Shown here: one piece after another, positions 1-9,565 of the stretch | Layout of the letters: the number at the start of each line of letters is the position of its first letter | How positions within the stretch are numbered: the stretch's first letter is position 1 | DNA from: Actinomadura madurae | GTDB lineage: Bacteria; Actinomycetota; Actinomycetes; Streptosporangiales; Streptosporangiaceae | DNA length: 64,000 nucleotides | Direction: 5' to 3' | Assembly (NCBI RefSeq): GCF_900115095.1 | Contig: NZ_FOVH01000008.1 | Coordinates: 186,001-250,000, forward strand | Notes under the pieces: model-generated | What the model was told of the DNA's origin: nothing | Seen by the model: the letters and a program-made list of their open reading frames with translations, nothing else | Database searches by the model: none | Program-made: the position numbers and the translations under genes

Positions 1-130
1 TTCGCGGGAACCTGCACGGCGTCCCCCTCGGAGTGGGATGTGACGAGATTCTCACTCCGCCCGCATCCAGGGACAACAGCCGGATAAGCGAAGGGTTAAC
101 GCGGGCCGCCCGGAGGTCCAGACTGGCGGT

Positions 131-1054
131 ATGACGCTGACGCAGCTCGGCGCTTTCGTCCTCGTCGCCCGGCTCGGCTCGGTTAAGGAGGCCGCGCGGG
201 CGCTGAACGTGAGCGAGCCCGCCGTGTCGCAGGCGCTCGCCGCGCTGCGCCAGCACCTCGGCGACCCGCTGCTGGTCCGCGGGCCCGGCGGGATGACGCT
301 GACCGAGGGCGGCGCGCGCCTGCTGCCGATCGCGTCGCAGATGGTGGTGCTCGGCGCGGAGGCGGAGGGCGCGGTCCGCGCGGCCCGGGGCGCGCCCGAG
401 GCGCTGCGGGTCGTCGCCGTCCCCGCCATCGCCGAGTTCGTCGCGACCTCGCTGCTGGACGCGTTCGCCGCCCGCTCGTCCCGTCCCGTCGAGGGCAGCG
501 CGGGCGTCGTCGCCGGGCGCGAGATGCCCGTCCTGCTGCACAACCGCCTCGCCGACGTCGCCCTCGGGCCCCGCCTCGCCGACGACCCGGGCCTCGTCAG
601 CGAGCCCGTCTACCGCGCCGCCCTGGTCGCCGTGGGCACGGTCCCCGCCCCGCGCCCGCTGTGGCTGGTCGACCCGTCCGGCACCGACCCGGGCAGCGAG
701 ACCGCGCGGCTGCTGCGCCGGCTGAAGGTGCCCGAGGACAGGATCCGGGTCTACCCCAACCAGACCGCGGCCTGGGCCGCCGCAGCGGACGGCGACGGCC
801 TCGCGATCGCCCTCGCCCATCTGGTCGCGCCGCGCGTCCAGCGCGGCGAGCTGCACGTCATCGCGACCCCCGCGACCCCGCTGGAGATCCGCTGGCACGC
901 CACGACGCTGGCGCCGGACCGCCGGCCGCCGCTGGCCGGGGTGTTCCGCCGGTTCCTGGCGACCGCCGAGGCGCTGCACATCATGCGCTCCCCGGGCTCG
1001 GGCGTGCCGCCGTCCCGCTTCCGCCCGCCGGTCTACGTGACCATCTGGAGCTGA
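131..1054 (+). CDS. LysR-family transcriptional regulator
   Basis: A 307-residue protein of the usual LysR length. The N-terminal winged helix-turn-helix spans about residues 1-60, with a recognition-helix region reading NVSEPAVSQALAALRQHLG, followed by the typical 'DPLLVRGPGGMTLTEGG' wing. The remainder is the periplasmic-binding-like effector domain, which normally binds a small metabolite. ATG at 131 is the natural start because the family fold begins within a few residues of it. The gene is convergent with the EF-G paralogue and no divergent partner lies inside the window, so its target cannot be read from context. The effector domain is rather divergent, so no ligand is proposed. Confidence 0.9.
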   Translation: MTLTQLGAFVLVARLGSVKEAARALNVSEPAVSQALAALRQHLGDPLLVRGPGGMTLTEGGARLLPIASQMVVLGAEAEGAVRAARGAPEALRVVAVPAIAEFVATSLLDAFAARSSRPVEGSAGVVAGREMPVLLHNRLADVALGPRLADDPGLVSEPVYRAALVAVGTVPAPRPLWLVDPSGTDPGSETARLLRRLKVPEDRIRVYPNQTAAWAAAADGDGLAIALAHLVAPRVQRGELHVIATPATPLEIRWHATTLAPDRRPPLAGVFRRFLATAEALHIMRSPGSGVPPSRFRPPVYVTIWS

Positions 1055-1084
1055 CCGGGGCCGCACCTCGGTACGGCCCCGGTC
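1053..1084. terminator. Intrinsic terminator between convergent genes
   Basis: A perfect 11-bp inverted repeat (GACCGGGGCCG / CGGCCCCGGTC) with a 10-nt loop begins at the LysR stop codon and ends 22 bp before the 3' end of the EF-G-like gene. It can serve both converging transcripts. There is no U-tract, as is usual in high-GC actinobacteria. Confidence 0.75.
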
Positions 1085-1106
1085 GCGCCTCAGCCCCGGT
1101 CGGGCC

Positions 1107-3116
<2,010 letters not shown>

Positions 3117-3234
3117 CGGGGATCCTCCTCTTCTCTCTGATGACGACCGCCGCCGGGCAAGATCGCCCTGTGCGGCACCGTGACCGTAACGGCCGGGAGA
3201 GGAGGACCGCGAAGGGTTTTCCGCTACGGCGCCG

Positions 3235-3855
3235 CTACGGCGCTATCTCGCGGAGCGTCTCGATGACGCTGCGGAGGTGGGCGCGGGCCGCCTCCTCGGC
3301 GGCGGCGGGGTCGCGGGCGGCGATGGCGTCGATGATGTCCAGGTGCTGCGGGAGGGAGACCTGGGGCCGGCCGGGGTGCATGGCCAGCCGGAACTGGTGC
3401 CGGACGTTCTGGGCGCGCAGCCGCTCCAGCACCTCCGACGCCGTGGCCTGGCCGCTGACCTCGCGGACGCGGCTGTGCAGGCGCTCGTTGAGCCGGGAGT
3501 AGCCGAGCACGTCGCCGGACGCGACCGCGGTCCGCATCGCCTCGCCGATCTCCTGGAGGGCGGCGACGTCGGCCGGGGTGGCGCGCTCGGCGGCCTTGGC
3601 GGCGCACAGCCCCTCGATCACCATCCGCACCTCGGAGATCTCCACGGCCTCCTCCAGGGACACGGCGCGGACGCGGGCGCCGCGGTTCTGGACGCGCTCG
3701 ATCAGGCCCTCGTTGGCGAGCTCGACGAGCGCCGCCCGCACGCCGGCGCGGCTCGCGGCGAACCGCTCGGACAGGTCGGCCTCGATCAGCCGCTGGTTCG
3801 GGACGAACTCGCCGCTCAGGATCGCCTCGCGGATCCCGGCCACCACGTCGCTCAC
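3235..3855 (-). CDS. GntR/FadR-type regulator (FCD domain)
   Basis: A 206-residue protein with an N-terminal winged HTH, about residues 5-65 (LSERFAASRAGVRAALVELANEGLI), and a C-terminal all-helical FCD domain with the expected His/Asp metal- or ligand-binding positions (NERLHSRV, QHLDIIDAI, ARAHLRSVI). The GTG start at 3855 has GGGGGA just upstream. FCD regulators usually respond to organic acids from the pathway they control. The gene is divergent from the 6PGDH-like dehydrogenase. A 12-bp palindrome 13 bp upstream of its start recurs in front of the 4-oxalomesaconate operon, so it probably represses itself, the dehydrogenase and that operon (inference). Confidence 0.9.
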   Translation of the reverse strand: MSDVVAGIREAILSGEFVPNQRLIEADLSERFAASRAGVRAALVELANEGLIERVQNRGARVRAVSLEEAVEISEVRMVIEGLCAAKAAERATPADVAALQEIGEAMRTAVASGDVLGYSRLNERLHSRVREVSGQATASEVLERLRAQNVRHQFRLAMHPGRPQVSLPQHLDIIDAIAARDPAAAEEAARAHLRSVIETLREIAP

Positions 3856-3867
3856 GGGGTCCCCCAG

Positions 3868-3879
3868 ATTGTCGCCAAT
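3868..3879. promoter_or_regulatory. Candidate GntR operator, copy 1
   Basis: ATTGTCGCCAAT, with ATTG/CAAT half-sites and a 4-bp centre, lies in the 81-bp divergent region between the GntR gene and the dehydrogenase. A partial half-site (TTTTGTCGC) follows immediately. The same ATTGTCnnCAAT pattern occurs at 7428-7439. Confidence 0.6.
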
Positions 3880-3936
3880 TTTGTCGCTGATCTAGGGTAG
3901 CCGGTGACGCGGATGCCGGACGCGAGGGAGGGACGC

Positions 3937-4698
3937 ATGACGGTCATCGCCGTACTGGGGCTCGGTGAGGCGGGCGGCGCGATCGCGCGCGACCTCGTGG
4001 CGGCGGGGGCGGTCGTGCGCGGCTACGACCCGCTCGTCGCGGCGTCCGGCGGGATCGTCCAGGCCGGAAGCGAGGGGGAGGCCGCGTCCGGCTCCGACCT
4101 CGTGCTGAGCGTCAACAGCGCGCACGACGCGGTCGCGGCCTTCAAGGCCGGGATCGGCGGGGTCGGGGACGGCGCGGTCTGGGCGGACCTGAACACCGGG
4201 TCGCCGGGCCTGAAGCGGGAGCTGGACGGCATCGCCCGGCAGGGCGGCGTCCCGTTCGCCGACGTCGCGATCATGGCGCCGGTGCCCGGCCGCGGGCTGC
4301 GCACGCCGATGCTGGCCGCCGGGGACGGCGCCGCCCGCGCCGCCGCCCTGCTCGGCCCGCTCGGCGCCCGCGTCGAGGTCATGGACGCCGAGGCCGGCGC
4401 GGCCGCGGGCCGCAAGCTGCTCCGCAGCGTGTTCTTCAAGGGGCTCGCCGGGTCGGTCGTCGAGGCGCTGGAGGCGGCGCGGGCGGCCGGCTGCGAGGAC
4501 TGGCTGCGCGGCAACATCGTCGAGGAGCTGTCCGCGGCCGGCGAGCACACCGTGGACCGGCTCGTGGACGGGACGTACAAGCACGCCGTCCGCCGCGCCG
4601 CCGAGATGGAGGCCGCGGCGACCATGCTGGACGAGCTCGACGTCCCGCCCACCATGGCCGCGGCCAGCCGCGACCTGCTGAGGCGCTTGTCCGGCTGA
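3937..4698 (+). CDS. NAD(P)-dependent dehydrogenase, 6PGDH-like with DUF1932
   Basis: A 253-residue protein with an N-terminal Rossmann fold (VLGLGEAGGAIARDL, about residues 5-19) and a C-terminal helical domain of the DUF1932 type, related to 6-phosphogluconate and beta-hydroxyacid dehydrogenases. ATG at 3937 is chosen because GAGGGAGGG lies just upstream; an in-frame GTG at 3904 would add 11 residues and run into the operator region. It diverges from the GntR gene and faces the 4-oxalomesaconate operon, so it probably oxidises or reduces a carboxylated intermediate of that pathway. The substrate cannot be told from sequence. It is not the Gfo/Idh/MocA-type LigC dehydrogenase of the protocatechuate 4,5-pathway. 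Confidence 0.82.
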   Translation: MTVIAVLGLGEAGGAIARDLVAAGAVVRGYDPLVAASGGIVQAGSEGEAASGSDLVLSVNSAHDAVAAFKAGIGGVGDGAVWADLNTGSPGLKRELDGIARQGGVPFADVAIMAPVPGRGLRTPMLAAGDGAARAAALLGPLGARVEVMDAEAGAAAGRKLLRSVFFKGLAGSVVEALEAARAAGCEDWLRGNIVEELSAAGEHTVDRLVDGTYKHAVRRAAEMEAAATMLDELDVPPTMAAASRDLLRRLSG

Positions 4699-4720
4699 CC
4701 GGCCGCTTCCCTTCACCCCG

Positions 4721-4927
4721 CTACGGATACTCGACCGGCGGAGTTCCATGGGTGTGGAAGGACTCGCTGGTCTTCAGCCCCCACGCCTGGCCCTCGGCGC
4801 GCTCGGCCTGCCAGCTCAGGCCGGCGCCTCGTACCACTCCGACTCCCGGTAGAGCTCCAGCTCGTGGCCGTCCGGGTCGCAGCGGCTCGACATGGCTCAG
4901 CTGCGCGATCTCGTGCTTGATGGTCAC
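4721..4927 (-). pseudogene. Deletion remnant of a VOC extradiol-type dioxygenase
   Basis: A GTG start at 4927 overlaps the stop of the tautomerase gene by 4 bp (GTGA), the same coupling seen between the other operon genes. The first codons read VTIKHEIAQLSHVE, the usual beginning of catechol 2,3-dioxygenase-like VOC proteins. A few bases on, in another frame, the sequence reads RCDPDGHELELYRESEWYEAPA then a stop, the usual end region of a VOC domain. The first frame then continues with AWGLKTSESFHTHG. About 60-70 codons remain of a protein family usually of about 300 residues, joined with frame changes. The simplest reading is a gene that lost its middle, including most metal ligands. Family recognition is from motifs only. 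Confidence 0.68.
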
Positions 4928-5967
4928 CGGGACCTCCGGGGGAAGACGGTTCCGTCGAAGAGCCTGCGGGCCGTCCGGACGATCCCGGCCCGGCGGACGG
5001 CGGTGCCGTCGAGCTCGACCGTCACGTCCAGCCGCCCGGTGGGGTGCTCGATGCCGAGAGGCGCCCCGTTCGGCGGCGGCTCGGCGAGGTCGTGGCCCAC
5101 CGCGCCGTCGATCAGCACCGCGGTGGCGACGGTGACGGCGCCGAGCACGCCGATCGAGGTGTGCATCTCCAGCGGGATGAACGTGCGGGTGCTGATCAGC
5201 CCGCCGTCGCGGGGCGGCGCGACGAGCGTCGTCTTCGGCACCGAGGACCGGCCGACGTCGCCGAGCCCCATCCGCTCGCCGGCCTTGAGCCGGAGCGACC
5301 GCACCCGGTCGCGCAGGTGCGACAGGTCGCTCTCGTACCCGGTGGCGCCGAACGAGGACGCGGCGGCGACCACCACCGGCATCCCGTTGTCGACGCAGGT
5401 GACCTCGATACCGTCGATCACATCGCGGGGACGGCCGGTGGGAAGCAGCGCCCCGCAGGACGATCCTTCCGTCCCCGCGAAGTCCAGATCGATCCGCGCG
5501 GCGGTGCCGGGCACGCCGGAGATCGCGGTGTCCCCGTCGTAGTCCACGGTGCCGCCGGGGGTGGGGAACGTCGCGGTCGCCACGCTGCCGGAGTTGAGCA
5601 TCCGGATGCGGACGCCCGTCCGGTCCGGGCCCGCCGCGACCAGGCCGCGCTCGACGGCGAACGGCCCCACGCCCGCGAGCAGGTTCCCGCAGTTCTGCCG
5701 GTCGGAGACGGTCGCCTCCGCCACGCCGAGCTGCAGGAACAGGTAGTCGACGTCGGCGTCCGCGGCGGCGGACGGGGACACGATCGCGACCTTGCTGGTC
5801 AGCGGGTGCGCCCCGCCGATCCCGTCGATCTGCCGGGCGTCCGGGCTGCCCATGATCCGCAGCAGCAGGTCGTCGCGCTCGGCGGCGCCGGGCGGCAGGT
5901 CGGCGGCCAGGAAGTAGGCCCCCTTGGACGTGCCGCCCCGCATCAGCATGCAGCGGACACCGCTCAT
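4924..5967 (-). CDS. 4-oxalomesaconate tautomerase-like (PrpF/GalD family)
   Basis: A 347-residue protein of the PrpF isomerase family (two diaminopimelate-epimerase-like domains). It begins with the signature MLMRGGTSKGAYF and carries a SDRQNCGNL loop near residue 90-95 and GSSCGALLPTG in the middle, the cysteines expected to act in proton transfer. GalD of Pseudomonas putida, of this family, converts the keto and enol forms of 4-oxalomesaconate. ATG at 5967 overlaps the aldolase stop by 4 bp. Together with the GalB-like hydratase and the aldolase upstream it gives the set needed to turn 4-oxalomesaconate into pyruvate and oxaloacetate. A methylaconitate isomerase (PrpF) is the alternative, but no methylcitrate genes are near. 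Confidence 0.82.
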   Translation of the reverse strand: MSGVRCMLMRGGTSKGAYFLAADLPPGAAERDDLLLRIMGSPDARQIDGIGGAHPLTSKVAIVSPSAAADADVDYLFLQLGVAEATVSDRQNCGNLLAGVGPFAVERGLVAAGPDRTGVRIRMLNSGSVATATFPTPGGTVDYDGDTAISGVPGTAARIDLDFAGTEGSSCGALLPTGRPRDVIDGIEVTCVDNGMPVVVAAASSFGATGYESDLSHLRDRVRSLRLKAGERMGLGDVGRSSVPKTTLVAPPRDGGLISTRTFIPLEMHTSIGVLGAVTVATAVLIDGAVGHDLAEPPPNGAPLGIEHPTGRLDVTVELDGTAVRRAGIVRTARRLFDGTVFPRRSR

Positions 5968-6662
5968 GAGGTGCCGTGCTCGCCGTACTCGACGTACTCG
6001 ATGCCCATCCCGGCGAGCCGGTCGCGGAGCCCGTACCGGTCGATCCCCAGCTCGCCCTTCTGGAACGCCGCCCTGGTCGCGGCCTCCTTCTCCTCGCGCG
6101 CCCGCGCGGCGGTCACCGCGTCCGCGACGGACTCGCGCGGGACGCACATCACCCCGTCGTCGTCGGCGAGGACCGCGTCGCCCGGCCGGATCACCTGCCC
6201 GCCGATCGTCACCGGGACGTTGACCGCCCCCGGCGTGGCCTTCACCGTCCCCTGCGCGCTGACGGCCGCCGACCACACGGGGAAGCCCATCGCGTGCAGC
6301 TCCGCGACGTCCCGCACGCCCGCGTCGATGACCAGCCCCCGCACGCCCCGGTACTGCAGCGCGGTCGCGAACAGCTCGCCGAACATCCCGTCGGTGGACG
6401 GCGACGTGGTCGTCACCACCAGCACGTCCCCGGGGCGGCACTGCTCGACCGCGACATGGATCATCAGGTTGTCGCCCGGCCACGACAGCACCGTCACAGC
6501 CGTCCCGGCGATCCGCGAGCCGAGGTGGACCGGGCGGATCGACGGGCCGAGGTAGCCCGTCCGCCCGGTCGCCTCGTGGACGGTCGCCACGCCGTACCCG
6601 GCCAGCGCGTCCACGGACGCGGCCTCGGCGCGCGGGGGGTTCGTGACGACGACCGTCCTCAC
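5964..6662 (-). CDS. 4-carboxy-4-hydroxy-2-oxoadipate aldolase-like (RraA fold)
   Basis: A 232-residue protein of the RraA-like/HMG aldolase family. Visible family features are the GDVLVVTT strand-turn, GLVIDAGVRDVAEL with the Arg-Asp pair that binds substrate carboxylate and divalent metal, and ADDDGVMCVPRE near the C-terminus. Class II CHA aldolases (LigK, GalC) cleave 4-carboxy-4-hydroxy-2-oxoadipate to pyruvate and oxaloacetate in the cytosol. GTG at 6662 overlaps the stop of the hydratase gene by 4 bp, and the stop at 5964 overlaps the tautomerase ATG. Other members act on related 4-hydroxy-4-methyl-2-oxoglutarate, but the neighbours support the CHA activity. Confidence 0.85.
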   Translation of the reverse strand: MRTVVVTNPPRAEAASVDALAGYGVATVHEATGRTGYLGPSIRPVHLGSRIAGTAVTVLSWPGDNLMIHVAVEQCRPGDVLVVTTTSPSTDGMFGELFATALQYRGVRGLVIDAGVRDVAELHAMGFPVWSAAVSAQGTVKATPGAVNVPVTIGGQVIRPGDAVLADDDGVMCVPRESVADAVTAARAREEKEAATRAAFQKGELGIDRYGLRDRLAGMGIEYVEYGEHGTS

Positions 6663-7399
6663 GCCAGCTCCCCCGTCGTCTGCGGGTACACCCGGACGTA
6701 CGCCTCGGCGCGCGTGTCGTGCGGCAGCCCGAGGTTCGGCCCCGCGTTGCGCTTCAGCTGGACGCCGCGCCGCTTGGCGAGGTCGGTGTAGTAGTCCCAC
6801 ATGTGCTGCTGCGCGGGCAGGCACTCCATCGCCTTGCGCTTGCGGTCGAACACCGGCGTGATGTCCAGGAGCACGTCGGGCTTGAAGTCGCACTGCTCCG
6901 GCTGGTGCGGCTCGAAGAAGAACACCGGCGGCGCCCCGAGCGGCTCGCCCGGCGCCTCGTAACCGATCGCCTGGGCGAGCACCCGGGCCTGCAACGCCAT
7001 CCGCGCCGCCGCCGGATGGTCGCCGTTGTAGGGGTCGGCCAGCGTGTGCGTCAGGACGACCGCCGGCTCGAACTCGCGGTATACCCGGACGAGGCGGTCG
7101 ACCAGCTCGGGCGTCTCGCGCAGGGGGTAGTCGCCGGCGTCCAGGAACTCGATCTCGGCGCCCAGCTCCGCCGCCGCGGCCTCCGCCTCGCCGCGCCGCA
7201 GCTCCTTGATCTCCGCCAGGCCCTTGCCCTCCCGCCACGCGCGGGCGGACTCGCCGCGCTCGCCGTAGCTCAGGCAGACCACCTTCGCGCGGTCGCCGCG
7301 CGCCGTGGCCAGGGCGATCGCGCCGGCGGCGCGCCACACGAAGTCGCCCGCGTGGGCGCTGACGACGAGGAGAGGACTGGAGGGGGCACTAGTACTCAT
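6659..7399 (-). CDS. PIG-L family 4-oxalomesaconate hydratase-like protein (GalB type)
   Basis: A 246-residue PIG-L-fold metal hydrolase. The first metal motif reads SAHAGDFVWRAAGAI where N-acetyl-glucosaminyl deacetylases have AHPDDE. This altered motif is that of GalB, the PIG-L member shown in P. putida to hydrate 4-oxalomesaconate. A second metal region reads HTLADPYNGDHPAA. ATG at 7399 is chosen; codons upstream would read through the operator. It is the first gene of the coupled operon 7399 to 4721. The dioxygenase that should supply the substrate is only a remnant at the operon end. Deacetylase activity on a sugar or thiol is the alternative, less likely given neighbours. Confidence 0.83.
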   Translation of the reverse strand: MSTSAPSSPLLVVSAHAGDFVWRAAGAIALATARGDRAKVVCLSYGERGESARAWREGKGLAEIKELRRGEAEAAAAELGAEIEFLDAGDYPLRETPELVDRLVRVYREFEPAVVLTHTLADPYNGDHPAAARMALQARVLAQAIGYEAPGEPLGAPPVFFFEPHQPEQCDFKPDVLLDITPVFDRKRKAMECLPAQQHMWDYYTDLAKRRGVQLKRNAGPNLGLPHDTRAEAYVRVYPQTTGELA

Positions 7400-7427
7400 G
7401 CCCCCCACCCTCAGCCTTGTAACCCAA

Positions 7428-7439
7428 ATTGTCAACAAT
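7428..7439. promoter_or_regulatory. Candidate GntR operator, copy 2
   Basis: ATTGTCAACAAT lies 29 bp upstream of the hydratase start, matching the ATTGTCnnCAAT pattern before the GntR gene at 3868-3879. The core TTGTnnACAA also fits the general N(y)GTnnAC(N)y shape of FadR-type operators. Confidence 0.62.
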
Positions 7440-7479
7440 CCTGCGTACATTAGCGGCGCCCGTGCGGGCGCACGCAAAG

Positions 7480-7521
7480 GTCACCGCGCGGCCCGGCGGG
7501 GGAGGCGGGCCGCGCGGTGAC
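7480..7521. terminator. Strong hairpin terminator after the beta-propeller gene
   Basis: A perfect 16-bp inverted repeat with a 10-nt loop (left arm 7480-7495, right arm 7506-7521) lies 12 bp beyond the stop codon of the minus-strand beta-propeller gene. It also insulates the hydratase promoter from read-through. Confidence 0.8.
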
Positions 7522-7532
7522 TGGTCCCGGGC

Positions 7533-8741
7533 TCAGCCCCTGGCGGGGTCGAGCGAGGCGACGGCTTCGGCGGTGAGCTTCGCGGCCCGCTCCCGCTGCG
7601 GGAACCGGCCGACGTCGATGCGGGCGACCTCCCGGGCCGTCCGGTAGTCGACGACGGAGACCTGGTCCTCCTCGGCGAGGGAGACGAAGCAGTCCCGGCC
7701 GTTCGGGCTGGTCTGCGTCCAGTACGGCAGCGCGTCCGTCGGGTAGTGGACGGTCCCGTCCGTCGTCAGGCCCGGACGGGAGACGATCGAGACGTAGTCG
7801 TCGATGGTCCCCGCCACGCACAGCTTGGACTCGTCGGGGTTCATGGCCATGCCGTGGTGCGCGGAGTTCTGCGGATAGTCGTCCGGCTTCATCTGGGCGG
7901 CCTTGTCACTGAACGGCATCCGCACCGTCCGGGTGATCCGGCCGGCGGTCAGGTCGTACTCGACGAACCCGTTGAGGTAGGACAGCTGCGCGTACATCGT
8001 CCGGTTGTCGCGGGTGAACGCGGCCGGGCGGATCCCGTACTCGAAGGTGTAGGTGCGCAGCGGCCGGAACGTCGACGCGTCGACCGCGGTGACGGCCTTC
8101 GACCCCTTCAGCCCGTTGAGGAACTTCGGCAGCGACGTGACGCCGATGCTGGAGTTGTAGACGATCCTCCCGTCCGGCGAGTAGTCGTTGGCGTGCGGGT
8201 AGGTGCCGGTGGCGAAGGTCGTCTCCAGCTCGCCGGTGGCGGTGTCGATGACCTCGGCCTTGCTCGCCGTGGTGGCGGAGACGATGAACCGCGTCCCGTC
8301 CGGCGACAGCGCGGCGTGGTCGGCCTTGAAGCCCTCGGTCTTGCGCCGCCACAGCATCCGCTTCGAGGCGATGTCGAACGCGACGGCGTCCGACAGGGCG
8401 CCCCGGGAGACGTAGATGGTGCTGCCGTCCGGGGAGACGGCCATGTCGTCGACGAGCTTGCGGTAGCCCTGCGCGGCGTTGACGGTCTCGTACCCGATGC
8501 GCTCCACCGGCGTCATGGCGTCCAGGCGTTCCTGGAGGTCGGGGACGACGTTGATGGAGCCGAGGTTGGCGTAGGTAGCGGTGTCGATGAAGCTGACGGT
8601 GCCGCCCTGGCCGTTGCCGACGGCCATCACGTCCCGGAGCGGGCCGGCCGCCCGCGCGGGGATGGCACCGGTGATCGCCGTCATCGCGAGGACGGCGGCG
8701 GCCAGCAGCGCGGTACCACGTCGGAGACTTCGGGAAGGCAT
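7533..8741 (-). CDS. Secreted YncE-like beta-propeller protein
   Basis: A 402-residue protein with a Sec signal peptide: MPSRSLRRG, a hydrophobic stretch, then a likely cleavage after PARA near residue 30. The rest is a repeat fold of the YVTN/cytochrome D1-like type, with blades marked by DTATYANLGS, SPDGSTIYVS, SPDGTRFIVS, DTATGELETT, SPDGRIVYN, NPDESKLCVAG and SPNGRDCFVS, about seven in all. Such proteins usually bind partners or redox cofactors outside the cell; no catalytic residues can be named. ATG at 8741 has GGAGG 8 bases upstream. It is divergent from a TetR gene across a 140-bp region holding a perfect TetR-like palindrome, so it is probably the TetR target. Confidence 0.85.
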   Translation of the reverse strand: MPSRSLRRGTALLAAAVLAMTAITGAIPARAAGPLRDVMAVGNGQGGTVSFIDTATYANLGSINVVPDLQERLDAMTPVERIGYETVNAAQGYRKLVDDMAVSPDGSTIYVSRGALSDAVAFDIASKRMLWRRKTEGFKADHAALSPDGTRFIVSATTASKAEVIDTATGELETTFATGTYPHANDYSPDGRIVYNSSIGVTSLPKFLNGLKGSKAVTAVDASTFRPLRTYTFEYGIRPAAFTRDNRTMYAQLSYLNGFVEYDLTAGRITRTVRMPFSDKAAQMKPDDYPQNSAHHGMAMNPDESKLCVAGTIDDYVSIVSRPGLTTDGTVHYPTDALPYWTQTSPNGRDCFVSLAEEDQVSVVDYRTAREVARIDVGRFPQRERAAKLTAEAVASLDPARG

Positions 8742-8799
8742 CGTGTCCTCCAGGAGGGGGTGGGTCTCCGGTGTGAAAATGGTCGTGTTCGAACCCTGG

Positions 8800-8813
8800 T
8801 TACTGGACAGTAA
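8800..8813. promoter_or_regulatory. Candidate TetR operator
   Basis: TTACTGGACAGTAA is a perfect 6-2-6 inverted repeat, flanked by imperfectly matching CCCTG and CAGGG arms. It lies in the divergent region, 59 bp from the propeller start and 69 bp from the TetR start, so bound repressor could block both promoters. Confidence 0.7.
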
Positions 8814-8881
8814 GGCAGGGTGATGTGCCGCACAAGACCCCATTTGCGGGAAAATGCCGTCCAGCAAGCGGAGGGAGCGAC

Positions 8882-9565
8882 GTGGCGGGCAGGCGCGCGA
8901 CACCGACCGGCAGGTACGGCGGCCGGTCCGCCGCCGAGCGCCGCGCCGAGCGCCGCCGCCGGTTCCTGGACGCCGGCCTGGAGATGTTCGGCCGCGGCCC
9001 CGGCTACCGGGGCACCACGGTCGCGGCGCTCAGCGAGGCGGCCGGGCTGTCCACCCGCCAGTTCTACGAGGAGTTCCGCACCCTGGAGGACCTCCTCGCC
9101 GACCTGCACCTCGAAGTGAACGACGCCGCCGAGCGCGACGTCGTCGCCGCGCTCCCGTCCGTCGAGGGCCTCGCACTGGCCGAGCGCACCGCCCGCCTCT
9201 TCCGCGCCTACGCCGCCGGCATCACCGCCGACCGCGCCCGGATCCGCATCGCCTTCGTCGAGATCGTCGGCGTCAGCCCCCGGATGGACCGCCAGCGCCT
9301 CACCCGGCGCGCCCGCTGGGTCGACTTCATCTGCGCCGAGGCGGCAGCCGCCGCCGGCCGCGGCGAGATCGCCGACCGCGACTACCGGATCGCCGCCACC
9401 GCCTTCATCGGCAGCATCAACGGCCTCCTGCACGACTGGAGCGCCGGCTGGGTCGACGCCACCCTCGACGAGGTCATCGACGAACTCGTCCTCATGCTCC
9501 TCGGCCGCCTCCGCGCCCCGGATCGTCCGGCGGGATCGACGGACGGCGGCCGGGCGCCGGGGTGA
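8882..9565 (+). CDS. TetR-family transcriptional regulator
   Basis: A 227-residue TetR regulator. The N-terminal three-helix DNA-binding domain spans about residues 20-66 (FLDAGLEMFG, then TTVAALSEAAGLSTRQFYEEF), followed by an all-helical ligand and dimer domain. GTG at 8882 is chosen because GGAGGGAG stands 6 bases upstream; earlier in-frame codons lack a ribosome site. The Arg-rich N-terminal extension (GGRSAAERRAERRRRF) may contact the minor groove. It diverges from the propeller gene and probably represses it and itself through the palindrome at 8800. Its last 74 bp overlap the 3' end of the convergent VOC gene. Confidence 0.9.
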   Translation: MAGRRATPTGRYGGRSAAERRAERRRRFLDAGLEMFGRGPGYRGTTVAALSEAAGLSTRQFYEEFRTLEDLLADLHLEVNDAAERDVVAALPSVEGLALAERTARLFRAYAAGITADRARIRIAFVEIVGVSPRMDRQRLTRRARWVDFICAEAAAAAGRGEIADRDYRIAATAFIGSINGLLHDWSAGWVDATLDEVIDELVLMLLGRLRAPDRPAGSTDGGRAPG

